From Sepiola atlantica (taxonomy: Eukaryota > Mollusca > Cephalopoda > Sepiida > Sepiolidae), in contig OY744544.1 in the NCBI GenBank assembly GCA_963556195.1, forward strand, positions 42,380,984 to 42,444,983: a stretch of 64,000 nt of DNA, in the 5' to 3' direction. The position numbers were made by a program, and so were the translations under genes. Each line of letters begins with the position of its first letter. Within the stretch, counting starts at the first letter, position 1. Shown here in pieces: positions 1-11,040 of this stretch. The notes under the pieces were generated by a model. It did no database searches. It worked only from the letters and a program-made list of their open reading frames with translations, and was not told where the DNA came from.

Positions 1-284
1 ACATAAATCTTTTCAGTTAGTGATTTCTGACACATATTGGTCTATGTTGTTAAAAAACAAAATTATACTTTTGCTCGCTTTCTTCAATTTAATATTTTGT
101 CCTGCTCAATAATTTCTTTTTTAAATTGGTCATTCATACAGGAAGTTAGAGTAGTTTTCACTCTCACAGTCAAGTCTACTACCACTTCCACCCATGTACA
201 CCGGGAAGACTTTTTGCATTTAATAATTCCAACTGAAGATATATTTTTTGTTTATATAAGTATAATGTCATTTTAACAAGAATG

Positions 285-480
285 GATATTCTTAAGATGC
301 ATTCGTTCAATCTTTACGTTTAGCAATGAAAATGCTATTTCAAACTTAAGCATGACAGACCAATGGACTGACCAAGCCCAGATTCATCCTAAAAAAAAAT
401 TCAAACTTAAGCATGACAGAACGACTGAATGACATACTGACCAATCGACGCATCTAAAAAGTAAATTTTTTAACGTTTTT
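285..480. repeat. Dispersed repeat, GGATATTCTTAAGATGCAT family, copy 1
   Basis: The stretch has a GGATATTCTTAAGATGCAT start, a TTTAGCAATGAAAATG middle and a CTTAAGCATGACAGA end. The same order of motifs recurs near 2330-2520 and 19976-20060. No coding potential is visible. The CATGACAGACCAA part resembles the monomer of the 34-bp array at 20.06 kb. Confidence 0.6.
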
Positions 481-539
481 TTATACTAACAAGTTACCTA
501 TTATCAAGGCCCAAAGGCCACTCAAGGATAAGGGTTAAT

Positions 540-960
540 AAGTTTGTTAATGAGATCGTCAGGCAGATGAGGAACAACACCCTGAGAAGATTGGAAAATG
601 ATGGGTGTGTGAAATGAGCAAAATTTGATTATTAAACAGAATGGCTCAACAAGAATTTGTTAAAATTGGACTTGAAAACAAGTCAGTCGAGAAGCAGCCC
701 TGTGGTATTGTGTTCCAAAGATGGGAAGTTCTTGGAAAGAAACCTTGTTCATGAAAGTTCTGTTTGGTTTTAGGTACACAGAAGGGGAAAGGGAAATTCT
801 TTACAGTGGTTGTAGCTAGACAACTTTTGCTGTGAATGTTTTACAAGGGGGACCAGAGATTGAAGCTCAGTCGAGCACCTATAATGACAATAACAATAGA
901 GTAAAGAAAGACTAGCAACGTATCTTCTGTGAGAAGAGGCTGTAAGGATGTTTCGGAATT
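540..960 (-). pseudogene. LINE reverse-transcriptase tail, degraded
   Basis: Read on the minus strand this encodes pieces typical of the end of a non-LTR retrotransposon ORF2: a FFPRTSHLWNTIPQGCF block near 670-745, then a short 3' tail with the phrase CCTTATCCTTGAGTGG. The same tail recurs near 25.5 kb and 47.3 kb. The frame is broken by stops and shifts, so it is a relic. The clade is unresolved; I see only the C-terminal part. It lies left of the scramblase exons and is probably intronic. Confidence 0.6.
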
Positions 961-973
961 TTTTTTAGATGAA

Positions 974-1400
974 ATTTGATTATTTGTATTATTTGGACTA
1001 TTGTCCAATATTATTCTCACAATGTTTCGGCCGATGTAACCTCCGACCTTCTTCAGGTGCATCTTGTCGAGATTGAGAATCATTATGCAGATTGCTCTCA
1101 TTTTGTCAGCCATGACCGGGTAGAAGTCATAAGTGATTCTCAGTTATATTATTAATATCACCTGTACTGAGGATTCAACCTCCAGAATAGTGTCACTTAG
1201 AACTGATTATTACTTAGCCCTTTATCCATCGCACCATGGGTTCATGTGTTGAGTTCAACAAATATTCCCAAGTTCAACAAGATACGTCTGAAGAAGATCG
1301 GAGGTTAAATAGGCCAAAACATTGTGAGAATAATATCCAAGATCAGAACAGTAGTCCAAATAATCTGAATAATATAAATATTTTCAGTTTTAATTATGGT
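974..1400. mobile_element. Fold-back element with tRNA-like core, copy A
   Basis: Two arms of roughly 90-100 bases are inverted copies of each other. The left arm reads ATTCTCACAATGTTTCGGCC and the right arm reads GGCCAAAACATTGTGAGAAT, each followed outward by GGACTA/TAGTCC sequence. Between them, on the minus strand, lies a tRNA-like segment (about 1150-1240) with an A-box-like TGGTGCGATGG and a B-box-like GGTTGAATCC. Related elements are at 17.15, 24.26 and 38.47 kb. The left arm also carries a hammerhead-like block (CTGAAGA, stem, GAAA). Confidence 0.6.
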
Positions 1401-1689
1401 TTTACTAATCAATCCACTGGCCACTGACTTTAGGACCAATCAAAAGTAAGAGAGATAATTCTCTTTTAAACTAGACATAAGACTGTTTGGTTTTTGTTTT
1501 ATAGCAAATCAATCATTTTTTGGGTTATTTAATGCCGAAACAATATCTATTGGAAAAAAAATTATTGCATACAATTGAACACTAGTTACTATTTTACACA
1601 TAATTGTGGGGAAATTGCGAGTTCATGCCTTTTTGAACAGAACTGGTGCATATATGAGCACAATAGATCCAATAGGATTTGAATTCTAT

Positions 1690-1985
1690 GTAGCCAATTC
1701 ATACTAACAAATAGTACTTACAGAACAGACTGAGACTAGCAACATCATGTCTCTAAGATAGAGGGTGCAGGGAAGAAGAAAGGGTGGGGCGAACCAAATT
1801 ACAAATACGCTTCTTAAACTTATCAAGGACCTTAAATGAGACAAAGATTTACCAGCCCAAATATGACAACAGTACTCCATACAAGGTCTGATAGTAGATT
1901 TACACAGATAGAGAATAGCCTCAGGTGTAAGATAGTGTTTGGAGAGAACCGACTTTACAAGAAGCAGAAAGAGCAATAGATTTAA
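1690..1985 (-). pseudogene. LINE reverse-transcriptase C-terminal fragment
   Basis: The minus strand is open for about 90 codons and contains LTPEAILYLCKSTIRPCMEY followed by CCHIWAG, the thumb-region signature (RPxMEYCCHIWAG) of many metazoan LINE ORF2 proteins. A closely related fragment at 49.4 kb has LTPDAVFYLC and MKYCCHIWGG. The catalytic domain is absent. This is a 5'-truncated relic without host function. Confidence 0.65.
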
Positions 1986-2329
1986 TGTATTTAATCACTA
2001 GGACTTCTCACACGTGTTATTATCAGTGATTGTTCACTGTCAATAACAAGAGCTGTTCCCTAGAGTCTGAGTGACAACATGCCTCCACAGATTTCCAGTA
2101 ATCACTGCCTCTTCTGATAACTATCGCAAATCATCTGTTTACCATTGATTTCTCGTTGATAACGAAGGATGGCCTTCTCTGGAATAACGTTCTATTTTTT
2201 AATGTTAATGAAATTTAAACTACAGGCAAAATGTATACAAATGTTATATCACAGGTATCGGCAAATGTATTTTAAGATTTTTATTCCCCAATAGAAGAAA
2301 AAACTAACAAAATGGCAGCCATTTTATTT

Positions 2330-2520
2330 GCGAATGGATATTCTTAAAATGCATCCATTTCAATCTTTATATTTAGAGATGAAAATGTTATTTCACACTT
2401 AAGCATGATGGACTGACTGAAAAAGCCTCATAGAGATACATGAACACACCCTAAAAAATATTTCAAACATAAGCATGACAGAACGACTGACTTACCAACC
2501 AATTGACACATCTAAAAAAA
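2330..2520. repeat. Dispersed repeat, GGATATTCTTAAGATGCAT family, copy 2
   Basis: This is a second copy of the repeat at 285-480, with the same motif order (GGATATTCTTAAAATGCATC, then a TTTAGAGATGAAAATG block, then CATAAGCATGACAGAACGAC). It is diverged at many positions and carries no gene. Confidence 0.55.
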
Positions 2521-2839
2521 TAAATTTTCTCATTTTATTTTGTTTTCACTGATTAGTCTAGACACTGATCCTTGACCTTAGGACTAATCAAGAGTAAGAG
2601 AGATAAATAATTTTCAAGGTGAGGGCTTTTTTTTTTTTTACAATCAAAGCAAAGCCACGTTACTGGTTTAGCTTTATTTTGAAAATCCTAAAATGAGGAT
2701 TTAAAACAGTATATCACCAAGGACTCATCTTAATGCATCTTGTATTTTTCAATCTGTACTTAAAAAATCTCTTTCATTATTTGTTTAAAGTTTTTTCATT
2801 TTTAATTAAAAAAAAATAATTTTAATATATAAATCTTAC

Positions 2840-2917
2840 CCTCAGCAGCAAAATAAATTTGCTGACCCATGATGTTGACAATCTTGTATTTATTTTGTGT
2901 TTCAAAATTGACCATAG
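2840..2917 (-). CDS. Phospholipid scramblase, internal exon (FETQNKY)
   Basis: This is a 78-base coding exon. The acceptor is CTTTTCAG and the donor is GTAAGA. It opens with two bases that complete a codon begun in the previous exon and ends with one base (phase 1 at both ends). The reading frame includes NFETQNKYKIVNIMGQQIYF followed by AAE. Vertebrate PLSCR1 has FETNNKYEIKNSFGQRVYFA followed by AED, so the match is clear and nearly gap-free. It forms the start of the scramblase beta-barrel, which moves phospholipids between membrane leaflets in a Ca2+-linked way in studied members. The trailing G would join AT of a following Asp codon, as in the family. The Cys-rich segment that should follow is not found between 1 and 2839 and is presumably left of the window. 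Which paralogue this is cannot be told. Confidence 0.9.
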
Positions 2918-3199
2918 CTGAAAAGGAAAGAAAAAAAAGGCATTACTCATATTATGCAGAGCTGTGGAATTGGTAACTCAAACCCGACAGTCTGGTTTCG
3001 ATTTCAGAAATTTTATAAGTAAATAGACCAAAGAAATTCAGGCAATCTTGCTTAATTGGTGTCTAATGACTATGGGTCAAATTTAATGCAAATCTGAAAT
3101 ATTTGAATTTTTAAATGGGAGGTTGTGTTCATATTATACACCATAAAACTCCTTTAAAATACTCCAAAGAAACTAAAACTTGGGGAATATTTATTTGTA

Positions 3200-3560
3200 A
3201 GATCATGTGTCGCTTCCCTCGACAACCGCCGACCCCAACACTTACGTGCCGTGGTTTTCTTCTTCTTCATCTTATTCTTGTTCTGGCCGTGTTGTTCCAG
3301 CGATCACTGAGATAACATGCACTGATTTACAAGAATATAAAAATAAAAACAATGCAGACTCACAAGAGAAAACACAAACTCTTGTGTATAGATCAATTGT
3401 CCTCTGGGTGTGTGTGATACCGTTGCAGAAAAAGAGCCCCAAAGGTTGTCTGTTGATAGCTGTCTGTCGAGGCATGATTGTCGTTTGGTTGATCAACTCA
3501 TGTCATCATTTGCTCGGCCTGATCTGCTCTGCTTACCTCCTTGAGCCGCAAAAACTGTCA
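3200..3560. repeat. Dispersed repeat R1, partial copy
   Basis: This begins with CCCTCGACAACCGCCGACCC and continues through ACTCACAAGAGAAAACACAA, GTGTGTGATACCGTTGCAG and a CTCATGTCATCATTTGCT block. The same succession is found at 7620-8365 and 51080-51725. The fuller copies look like LTRs, but no paired element is visible. The open frames here are chance readings of the repeat. Confidence 0.5.
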
Positions 3561-4534
3561 CAAACTATTCTGACTACTCAATATATTAACTTATGACCAA
3601 AAATCCTATGTCCAATCTTTTGTCTTAGTCACCCCCCTGAACAATAGAAACTGACTACTTTCGCGCTCGCAAGAATTTATTTAAAAACAATAAATATTTT
3701 TTAACTAAATATCTCTACGACCTTCTCCTAACGACCTTCTGCCAACAACCTGCAAGATTTCAGATTTGGGCTTTAAATCGGAAAATTCTATTCCAATTTC
3801 ATCGAGACTCAAATCAGTGAGTCTTCATAAAGTGCTGTATTGAGCAAAATAGACCATAGTCCGATTGAACAACATCTGGACTATAAAGCTAGATGTAGCA
3901 GAATTTCTACACTATCCAATTACAGGGTGGGGAAAAAGAAAAAAAACAGGGCCTTGACACACACTTTGTCATATATTCTTCATTAATTGACTAACCCTAA
4001 CCACCCTTATTTTGCAGATCATGACAGATCGGTAACACAATAATATATCAATGGGAGCTTCATCAAAAAAATATACTTCATCAAGCATTACTACAAAACA
4101 AGCTTGTTCAAGAAAGTGCAGTACACTTTCGTGCATCAGCTCAAATGTGAAAAAGAGCAGCATTCAAGACTGGGTTCACGACTTCAAAAATTATGGGATG
4201 GTAGAGAACCAGAATCATCACGAAACTCAAAGAAGCCATCAGGAAGGAGGTCAGAGACATTTCTCAGTGAGTTTGTAAGGGTAATTTGTGTAGCAAGAAA
4301 TAAACAAAGCTAAATGAAAGTCATCTCAACACACACGCTTTAGAATCAAGAAAAGGGGACCAAAGACTCGCATGTTTTGATAAGATGTTTATAACACAAT
4401 AAACCAGTTGTCAGCAAAGTTTCATTAATGCTTGAAAAAAATTAAGTTTTGTGGGCTCGTGGGGGAGGGGGGTTATTAATGCAGAAGCTTTTTAGTAAAC
4501 ATAGTATTAGAAAAAAATACATAAATATATTTAC

Positions 4535-4642
4535 CTTCCAGCAATTCAACTTGTTGCTGTACCAAGATTTGATCAACCATAGTTAAATATTCCAGGCCGG
4601 GGGGGCAGTTCGAATTGCCCTCTGGTCTCTCCATCCATTGAC
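4535..4642 (-). CDS. Phospholipid scramblase, internal exon (CPPGLEYL)
   Basis: This is a 108-base exon with acceptor TTTGGACTAG and donor GTAAAT, phase 1 at both ends. The frame contains [10 protein letters not shown], then [20 protein letters not shown] and ELLE. This is the diagnostic start of the scramblase fold: human PLSCR1 has [20 protein letters not shown] at the same place. The exon joins in frame to the 2840-2917 exon (GAA, then G+CT for Ala) and to the proline-rich exon upstream (G+GT for Gly). In known scramblases this segment links the disordered Pro-rich N-terminus to the barrel core. Introns on either side are about 1.6 kb (toward 2917) and 7.1 kb (toward 11787), both carrying LINE and repeat debris. 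Conservation and intact splice sites argue for a working gene rather than a processed copy. Confidence 0.93.
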
Positions 4643-4744
4643 CTAGTCCAAATAGAAAACAATTTTTAAGAAAGAATAACAAAATAAATAAATCTATATA
4701 TAAAAGATGAAGAATTGTCTATATTTTATTTACTTATGATAATG

Positions 4745-4990
4745 GATATCGATTTCCTTAACTTTGACTTAGGCATGAAGCCTGAATCGTTTTGGGGTAG
4801 AGGGGGGTCGATGGTCATCCAATTTTGTCAATAACTGTTGGGCTTACACTACGCTAGACACTCACCAAATACTACATTCACGCTGTGGCTTGATTTTATT
4901 TAGATGATCACAATTTGTTTTAAAAGGATTTTATTTACAAAAAATTCATTGTAGGAAGTGGGACAAGGAGGTTATTTTCACATTTTCTCC
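4745..4990. repeat. Dispersed repeat with SINE-tail motif, copy 1
   Basis: The segment has GCATGAAGCCTGAATCGTTT, a G-rich run, GGTCATCC, and a later GATTTTATTTACAAAAAATT block. A related copy at 36330-36545 has the same sequence order with longer T and G runs. The start resembles the TTAGGCACAAGGCCAG tail found in the U2-headed SINE copies. Confidence 0.45.
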
Positions 4991-5002
4991 ATACTTATAT
5001 TA

Positions 5003-5220
5003 AATATTGGTAAGTACGTTTGCTAGTATAAGTATTAGCTAAAATATATTTGTTCGGTTGGATCTGGCCTTATGTGTAAACAGGATATATTCTAGACAAA
5101 GGATCACAAAAATATATGACATATTAGTAAGTATGTTTGCTAGTATAAAATATTTGCTAAAATATATTTGCTCAGATAAATCTGGTGTTATGTTGTAAAC
5201 AGGATACATTTCCAACAAAG
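5003..5220. repeat. Imperfect tandem duplication, about 115-bp unit
   Basis: Two diverged copies lie side by side. Each has a TTGGTAAGTACG- or TTAGTAAGTATG-like start, then TTTGCTAGTATAA, GCTAAAATATATTTG, a TCTGG segment, TGTAAACAGGATA and an ACAAAG end. The second copy begins near 5125. No gene is seen. Confidence 0.6.
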
Positions 5221-5429
5221 ATCAAGAAGCAGCTAGAGGGTTCATGTTTCTTGTCTAAGCTAAAATTCGTGAGAAAGGAAGCCCATAAAATTTAAATTGG
5301 ATGTGAAGTAAGACATAAGCTGGACACAGTGGTGGGTGCCATTTACTTGACAGTTCAAAGTAAGGAGAGTAGAAAGTGGACCTTGGGTTTACTTTTGACA
5401 GCCTTGTAACTCTCGCTTCCCTTATTTTG

Positions 5430-5490
5430 TCCTTTAGAACTGGTTATTATTAGCCCATTTATCCATTGTGCCACAGGTGCACATGAAGAG
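5430..5490 (-). repeat. tRNA-like SINE core fragment
   Basis: The minus strand reads CACCTGTGGCACAATGGATA followed by AGTTCTAAA-like sequence. This matches the 5' part of the tRNA-like core of the fold-back elements. The B-box half is missing, so this is a truncated copy. Confidence 0.35.
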
Positions 5491-6054
5491 ATTTTAAAAA
5501 ATCTGATAGAAGCTACATGTATATAAATGTTCTCGAATGTCATTGTCCAATTGTGTTAATATAATTTCACCTCATTATCATGTCCTTCATTTTCCTCACA
5601 TCCCAAGTAAAATACTAAAATATTTACAGAAACAGAATTTAAATAATTTTACTATTTGTTACACCGGCCGTTCTTACACAGGAGAAACTACACCGGTTGT
5701 CACTATAAATAGTGCGAGACCAGAGGACAAAGCACAGTCTTGTAACTGTCTAGCCAAGAGCTAGTCACTTTCTTACTTTGTTAATACACTTGTTAAACCA
5801 ACCCTCAACTTGACTTCCTTTATTTATTATTTACTGTGGGACAACTTCACAACACTATTCAATAGAAAAATAACAAAAATGGACCATTCTGAAAATCTTT
5901 CTCTTCGTTTTTAGCTTTCATTTTCTGTGAAGCTGCTTTCCTGGCAACCATTCTGAATTTTAAGCTAGACTTCCTGTAAACACTTAACTAATGTTTTAAT
6001 TGGAAATTTTTTCACAATTATTAGTAATAATAGTATTCATTTAAAGTAGATAAA

Positions 6055-6990
6055 GAGTCAGATACGTCCAAAGATGAAATATTGCTGCCACATTTGGGGA
6101 GGTGTCATACAGAGCACCTTTTCCTGTCTTCACAAAACCGACTTCACAATCTAGTGGTGGGGGGGGGGGGGGAAGGATGTGTTATGTGAGTCTTAAAGAC
6201 AGGCTTAGTTTTGATGACCTCAAAAGCAGATTAAATCTGGAAAGTATAGGGAGATGTGTGCAGAAGAGTCAAAGTTTGATGGTATGACCACGTTGAAAGA
6301 ATGGATGAGAGTTCTTGGGTTAGTAAATGTAGAACAGTTGAGGTAGCAGGTCCAGTTCACAGGGGAAGGCTAAAGAAAACATGAGAGGAAGTGATAAAAA
6401 TGGACTTGAAAGAAAGAGAGATAAATAAATACATGATCATAGATGGATTAGGTTAGTTTGGAAGTCAATTTCTTAAAGCCGTCCAATGCATGCCAGCATG
6501 TAAAACAGACGTTAAACCGATGATGATGATCTTTTCTGTTCTCTATAGCCCCTTTCTCACAGAATAGATGTTGCTAGTCTTTCTCTACTCTATCTTTATT
6601 TCCATGGAAGGTGTTCGACTGACCTCCAGTCTTTGGTTCCTCCTACATTCACAGCAAGAACTCTTCTTGTTACCACAAGGAAAAAAACGTTCGTTTCTTC
6701 CTCTATGTGCTTAGAGTCAGGCAAAATTTCCATGGACAGAGCTTCCTTGCAAGAGCTTCCCACCTGTGGAACACATTGCCATGGGACTGCTTCCCTGTTG
6801 ATTACAACTTGGTCTTCTTCAAATCCAATGTCAACAAATTCCTCATAAGTAATCAAACGCAGTTCATACCATTGGTCAATGTTAGTACTCCCATAGTGTT
6901 CCTCATCTTTCGGTTGGTATCATTCCCATCTTCGGTGGTAATAACCATATACACCAGAAAACGTCTTCCAAATTATATATCTTTAATTAA
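6055..6990 (+). pseudogene. LINE reverse-transcriptase tail, interrupted
   Basis: The plus strand first gives MKYCCHIWGGVIQSTFSCLH (about 6074-6140). It resumes at about 6545 with a CSTDLQSLV block and, after a frameshift, VRQNFHGQSFLARASHLWNT (6712-6771), the usual end of this LINE ORF2. The parts between are displaced by a poly-G run (about 6158-6172) and another LINE fragment (about 6176-6535). Homologues in the same order, uninterrupted, lie at 49.2-49.6 kb on the minus strand, which supports a nested insertion. Confidence 0.55.
6176..6535 (+). pseudogene. Second LINE family, C-terminal fragment nested in the previous one
   Basis: This includes SLKDRLSFDDLKSRLNLESI, then stops and a stretch equivalent to WFGHVERM..VEVAGPVHRGRP in sister copies. 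It ends CCAGCATGTAAAACAGACGT followed by TAAACCGATGATGATGATC. The same protein tail and 3' end occur at 25.69-26.35 kb and, inverted, at 39.89-40.24 kb. Only the last part of the reverse transcriptase is present. Confidence 0.6.
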
Positions 6991-7486
6991 TGTTTAAAAA
7001 GTGAGTTATCATGAAAACAATGCCAGATATTTAGTTTATTCGTTTGGGAACCTATCATTATAAGTCAGTCCCACAGTAAAACAGGAGGTCATATTTTTTT
7101 TTTAGGGAAAATCCACCTCAAACACTGGGATTGTCTTCAGTTTGATGATTTTTTTCTTTGTACTAAAAAAAACAATTTTATTAATTATTCTTATTTACTT
7201 GCCTCTTCATGAGGGCAAAGTTACAAAATCAATCTTTATAAAATATGTAATAAAAAATATATTTTTGTCCATATTTACTTGTTTCCACATGAGTACAAAG
7301 TTAAACAGAAATTCATTTTTTTGCGGGGGGGTATACATCACTAAAAAAATGTTCCTCTGGATTGGGACAAAAAATATGTTTTCTTTTATTTTTAACTGAG
7401 GAAAATAAAACTTTTAAAAATGAGACACTAGATTGGGAGAAAAATACATTTTGCCTCAGTTGTGAAGGATTTCTCCTCTCACTGAA

Positions 7487-7515
7487 GACCACAGATATTA
7501 CACTTTCATCCTACG
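7487..7515 (-). repeat. Degenerate U2-like segment
   Basis: ACCACAGATATTACACTTTC is a diverged relative of ACAGATACTACACTTTGATC, the reverse complement of the 5' region of U2 snRNA, seen better at 16.12, 16.50 and 42.38 kb. Taken alone this one is weak. Confidence 0.25.
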
Positions 7516-7619
7516 AATGTCTATTAGCGAAACCAAAAAAGGAGTTAATTTCGATTTGGCTATTTATTTATTAAATAATCTGTGTAAAGAATACACCATG
7601 TTACACATTGTAGAACCAC

Positions 7620-8365
7620 GTGTGTCCCTCGACAACCGCCAACCCCAACATTGTGTGTGCCATGGTTTTCTTTTCCTTTATCTTCTTCTCGTTTTTGTCT
7701 TCATCATTGTGTATTCCACTGACGAATCGTCGAGGGCACAAGCACTGGTTTACAAGGTTATAAAATAAAAGAAACAGCAAACTCACAAGATAAACACAAA
7801 CTCAGATACATTGTGTTTAAAATAGTTGTATTCTGGTTGTGTGTGATACTGAAACGAACCCCTTAACGTTAACGTCCACATTTTAGTTAACCGAGATTAA
7901 ATTGTCTGTCAAGGATATCAGTGTTGTCGCTCATCAGCTCATCTCATCACTTGCTAAATCTTTGACGAACTCTGCCTGCGATCTGTTCACCTCCGTTCTT
8001 TCCTGATGTTGACTTCAAACTAAATGTCTTCTCTCTGAGTCACCAACTCGTCAACTGTGTCGTAAACAGTCGCCTACCGTAAAACTAACTTAAATTGCCT
8101 TAAACTAACATACTGTCGTAAAAATGTTTAAAAAAACTCCCACCCCCAAACATATTAAGGCATATCAGAAATCCTATAACTGGCCTTTTTGTCTTTCAGC
8201 CACTCCCACCACATCTATTTCCGATCGTCTTTGTGTGAATTGGTGAATCATTTAACCCCATTGTCTTTCCACCCATCCTACCTCCGACGGCTCCTTCCTC
8301 CGTGAATCATTTCCCATCACTGTTCGGGGCTTCGGCCCCCTCCCGTAGTCCATAGTATCACACAC
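7620..8365. repeat. Dispersed repeat R1, longest copy; possible solo LTR
   Basis: The copy starts TGTGTCCCTCGACAACCGCC and ends CCATAGTATCACACA, so the ends read TGTG...CACA as in LTRs. A TATAAAATAAAAG run near 7758 could be a core promoter. Two other copies lie at 3200-3560 (partial) and 51080-51725. No primer-binding site, coding region or convincing target duplication was found, so the LTR reading is tentative. The small open frames inside are not conserved. Confidence 0.45.
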
Positions 8366-8409
8366 ATTTACCATATTTACTTGCGTCTGCATATCTCTTC
8401 CTCCAACTG

Positions 8410-8440
8410 AGGACAGAAGCAATACTACATTTTGATCCCA
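8410..8440 (-). repeat. Degenerate U2-like segment
   Basis: GACAGAAGCAATACTACATT followed by TTGATCCCAG is a diverged copy of the U2 snRNA 5' region in reverse complement, with a small insertion. It is probably the head of a decayed SINE of the 42.1-kb family. Confidence 0.35.
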
Positions 8441-9009
8441 GCATGAAGACCAGGAACTTCTAATATTGAATAAAAAAACAACGGGCTCATTTCAGTTTGG
8501 CGATTTATTTTTAAGTAAAACATAAATATAAAACATACTTACATATTGTCCCTATTTATCTTCCAACGAAGGCAAAGTTAGAAATTTAATCATTGGAAGG
8601 CTTCTTTTTGGTTCAGGTCATTGTGTCGTGAAACAAGCTGCCAGAAGCCACGGTCAGCCTACAAACGTCCAAACAATTCAAGGCGGCTCTAGATACATTA
8701 TGGCCACTGATCTTTGGATCATTACTCCTCCCCACACACACACACTTGAGCAGAAGATGCAAGGAGACCTGCTTCTGGGGTAAAACATCATCAAACAGAA
8801 TTTAAATCTACCTTTCGATAAGTTTTTCACCCCAGCACCAAGTCGTGGCATCCAGCAAAAGATGTAGCATAGGCACTTTTATCTCAATAAAAAAAGGCCA
8901 AGAATTAACTGTTCATGTTTCTGCTTCATGGAACCACAAGACATAGTGACGATGTCTACCATATCCAGATGAAAGTCGCCTTGGACAAACATTCATTTAA
9001 CAAGTCCGG

Positions 9010-10050
9010 TCCTAACTAATAAAACAACAGTTTTTAGGCAAAATTCTACTTTATTCATCAACATAGTCTCCTTCTGTGGTGATACTATGATTCCAACACT
9101 TCTCTAACCATTCTATGCCTTTTTGTAGATTGATTTGTCTTTGGCTTCAAAATACACCTCAGTTTCCAATATCACTTCTTCATTGGAGCCAAATTTCTTT
9201 CCCTGGGGCATTCTCTTGACCCCTGCAAACAGCCAGTAGTCAGTGGGGCCAGATCTGGAGAATAAGGTGGGTGCAGAAGCAATTCATGTAGTTTTGCTAT
9301 CGTTACGATCGACTTGTGACACAGTGTATTGTCTTGGTGAAAGAGCACTGCTTTCTTATTTCTGGGTGTCTTTTGGCGATTTCTTACTTTAAAGGCACCA
9401 ATAATGTTATATAATACTTGCTATTGATGGTTCTTCTTTTCTCAAGGTAATCAATGAAAAAAATAAATTGCGCATCACAATATAGGAATGCCAATGTTTG
9501 CGTTTTGGTTGCTTTGGCCAGCTTTCACCTGCTGTGGTCAACTCAGCTGACTGCCAATTTGACACTGGAGTGAAGTTTCATCCATTGTCACATATTGACG
9601 CAAAAAACCTTTGTTTTTGTTGCATTGAAACAGTTACAAACAATGCTCTGAATCATCAATGCATTGTTGTTTTTATCAACTGTGAATAAACGCAGCACCT
9701 ACTTTAAACACAGCTTTCTCATTGATGCAAATTTTCATACAAAATGGTGAAGAAACTGCCTTCCCATATTTTCAACTCCTCTGCTATCTCGTACAACTTC
9801 AATTTACGATCGACTAAAACAAGTTTATGAACTTTTTTGATGTTTTCCGGGAATAACACTTATCAAGCCATTGCTTTGAACAGTATTTTTATCATCAGAA
9901 AACAATGCTTTATCAACACATAAAATTCAAAATTTTGAAAATTCGCAACAGTAACTTCACTTACATAACTGTAATTTGTAAACTAATAATTCGATTAGGC
10001 TCAAATTTTGACACATGCCATTTGAAGGTTAGTATTTATAAAAAAAGCAT
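9010..10050 (-). pseudogene. Mariner-type transposase gene, fossil
   Basis: The minus strand, read with frameshifts, follows a Tc1/mariner transposase. Near 9780-9830 it has LVLVDRKLKLYEIAEELKI. At about 9510-9530 it has WPKQPKRKHWHS. At 9231-9285 it has ELLLHPPYSPDLAPTDYWLF, the block holding the third catalytic Asp of the DD34D triad, and it ends GVKRMPQGKKFGSNEE then DYVDE. Several stops make it non-functional. The 5' flank (about 9960-10030) matches the flank of the other mariner relic at 43.93 kb (TGTCAAAATTTGAG, TTAGTTTACAAATTACAGTT), so the full ends are probably present. The product would have been a cut-and-paste transposase. Confidence 0.75.
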
Positions 10051-10119
10051 ACAAAAAATCCAAGAGCAAAAAGGTGCCATGATGAATTGGGACAAAAAAA
10101 CAATGCCTCCTATGGCCAA

Positions 10120-10145
10120 GAATAGAACAAATACTACACTTTGAT
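10120..10145 (-). repeat. U2-like segment, SINE head fragment
   Basis: AGAACAAATACTACACTTTG followed by ATCC is nearly the reverse complement of the U2 snRNA 5' region. No intact SINE body follows. Confidence 0.4.
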
Positions 10146-10394
10146 CCAAGCTCCAAAACCAGGAATGTCCATTATAGAAGTGTGACACAAGGATGAGCGT
10201 TCTTTTAGGGGAGCTGGAATTCCCCACATTTAAAAGACTTGTACCTGATTTTTGTTGCCCTCGTGGGGTGGCAAGTAAAATCGAGATCATTTATTTGCAT
10301 TAAAACAGTGCGATGTCAGTCAACCTTTCACTTAAACCTGAGTTGACAATTTGTTGATAAAACGCGAGGTTGATGGCTGCCAGATTAAAAGTCA

Positions 10395-11040
10395 AATCAA
10401 CTGTCGCCTTAAATATGTTGAATTGAGAATACTGCCAGTGACTGTGGTCCTTTCTCTCTGTCTCTTTCTTTTTGATGTGTATGCTTGTTTCTCTCCTTTT
10501 CTTGCGTGACTATACCCCCCTCTCTTATTCCACTGTTGACTGCGTGAGAGAAAGGCAGAATTCAGTTGTTGTTTCATTTTCAGACGGGACGAGTGTGCCC
10601 AGAAAACAATTCTGACGACTTTAAAGTTATTAATTATGATTTTTTGGAATTAATAAAAATTTATATATATTTTTACAAAAATATTGAGTTTGCTTTTTCA
10701 TTACAAGCATTCAATTTTCAGCCGATGGTCCACACCCAAGAAATTAATTCTCCGGAGAGAATTAATGATGCCAGAATTAATGACATCAAAAACCCGTCAA
10801 ATCTACCGATGGGATTTACCCCTTCAGATTGCACAAAGCTATTGCATTCAAGGATCTTAGAAAGCGTGGGATTGAACATATAAGCAATAGTATTGCCGCT
10901 ATTCGAACCAGGGGATGTCACTATCATACCCAACAGAGAGCTGGTAGTGCCGTGCCAAGACAATAAGAGCCCCTTCCAGAGACATCCCCATGGTGCAGAC
11001 ACACCAAGATACACTCACCGGTCAACGATAGTGTCACAAT
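10395..11040 (+). repeat. Dispersed repeat R2, copy 1; possibly LTR plus leader
   Basis: The block runs from a pyrimidine-rich stretch (CTTTCTCTCTGTCTC) through GACGGGACGAGTGTGCCC and an AT-rich part. It then has a perfect hairpin at 10743-10766 and a GC-richer segment ending CACTCACCGGTCAACGATAG. The same order is found at 23340-23870. It may be the 5' end of an LTR retrotransposon, but no gag follows. The open frames on both strands are not conserved between copies. Confidence 0.45.
10743..10766. other. Perfect 10-bp hairpin conserved in R2
   Basis: ATTAATTCTC and GAGAATTAAT are exact reverse complements around the loop CGGA. The second R2 copy at 23640-23663 keeps the whole stem and has AGGA in the loop, although the flanks have diverged. 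In a retroelement leader such a hairpin could be structural; that is inference. Confidence 0.6.

Noticed and set aside
1..2839. Search for the next scramblase exon (Cys-rich segment) on the minus strand
   Set aside because: No CCGPxRPF-like or Cys-cluster reading with splice sites was seen; the exon is presumably beyond the left edge.
4051..4290. Two overlapping plus-strand frames (KKYTSSSITTKQACSRKC, SSIQDWVHDFKNYGMVENQN) that look a little like a transposase helix-turn-helix
   Set aside because: No second motif and no terminal repeats, so the similarity is too thin to call a transposon.
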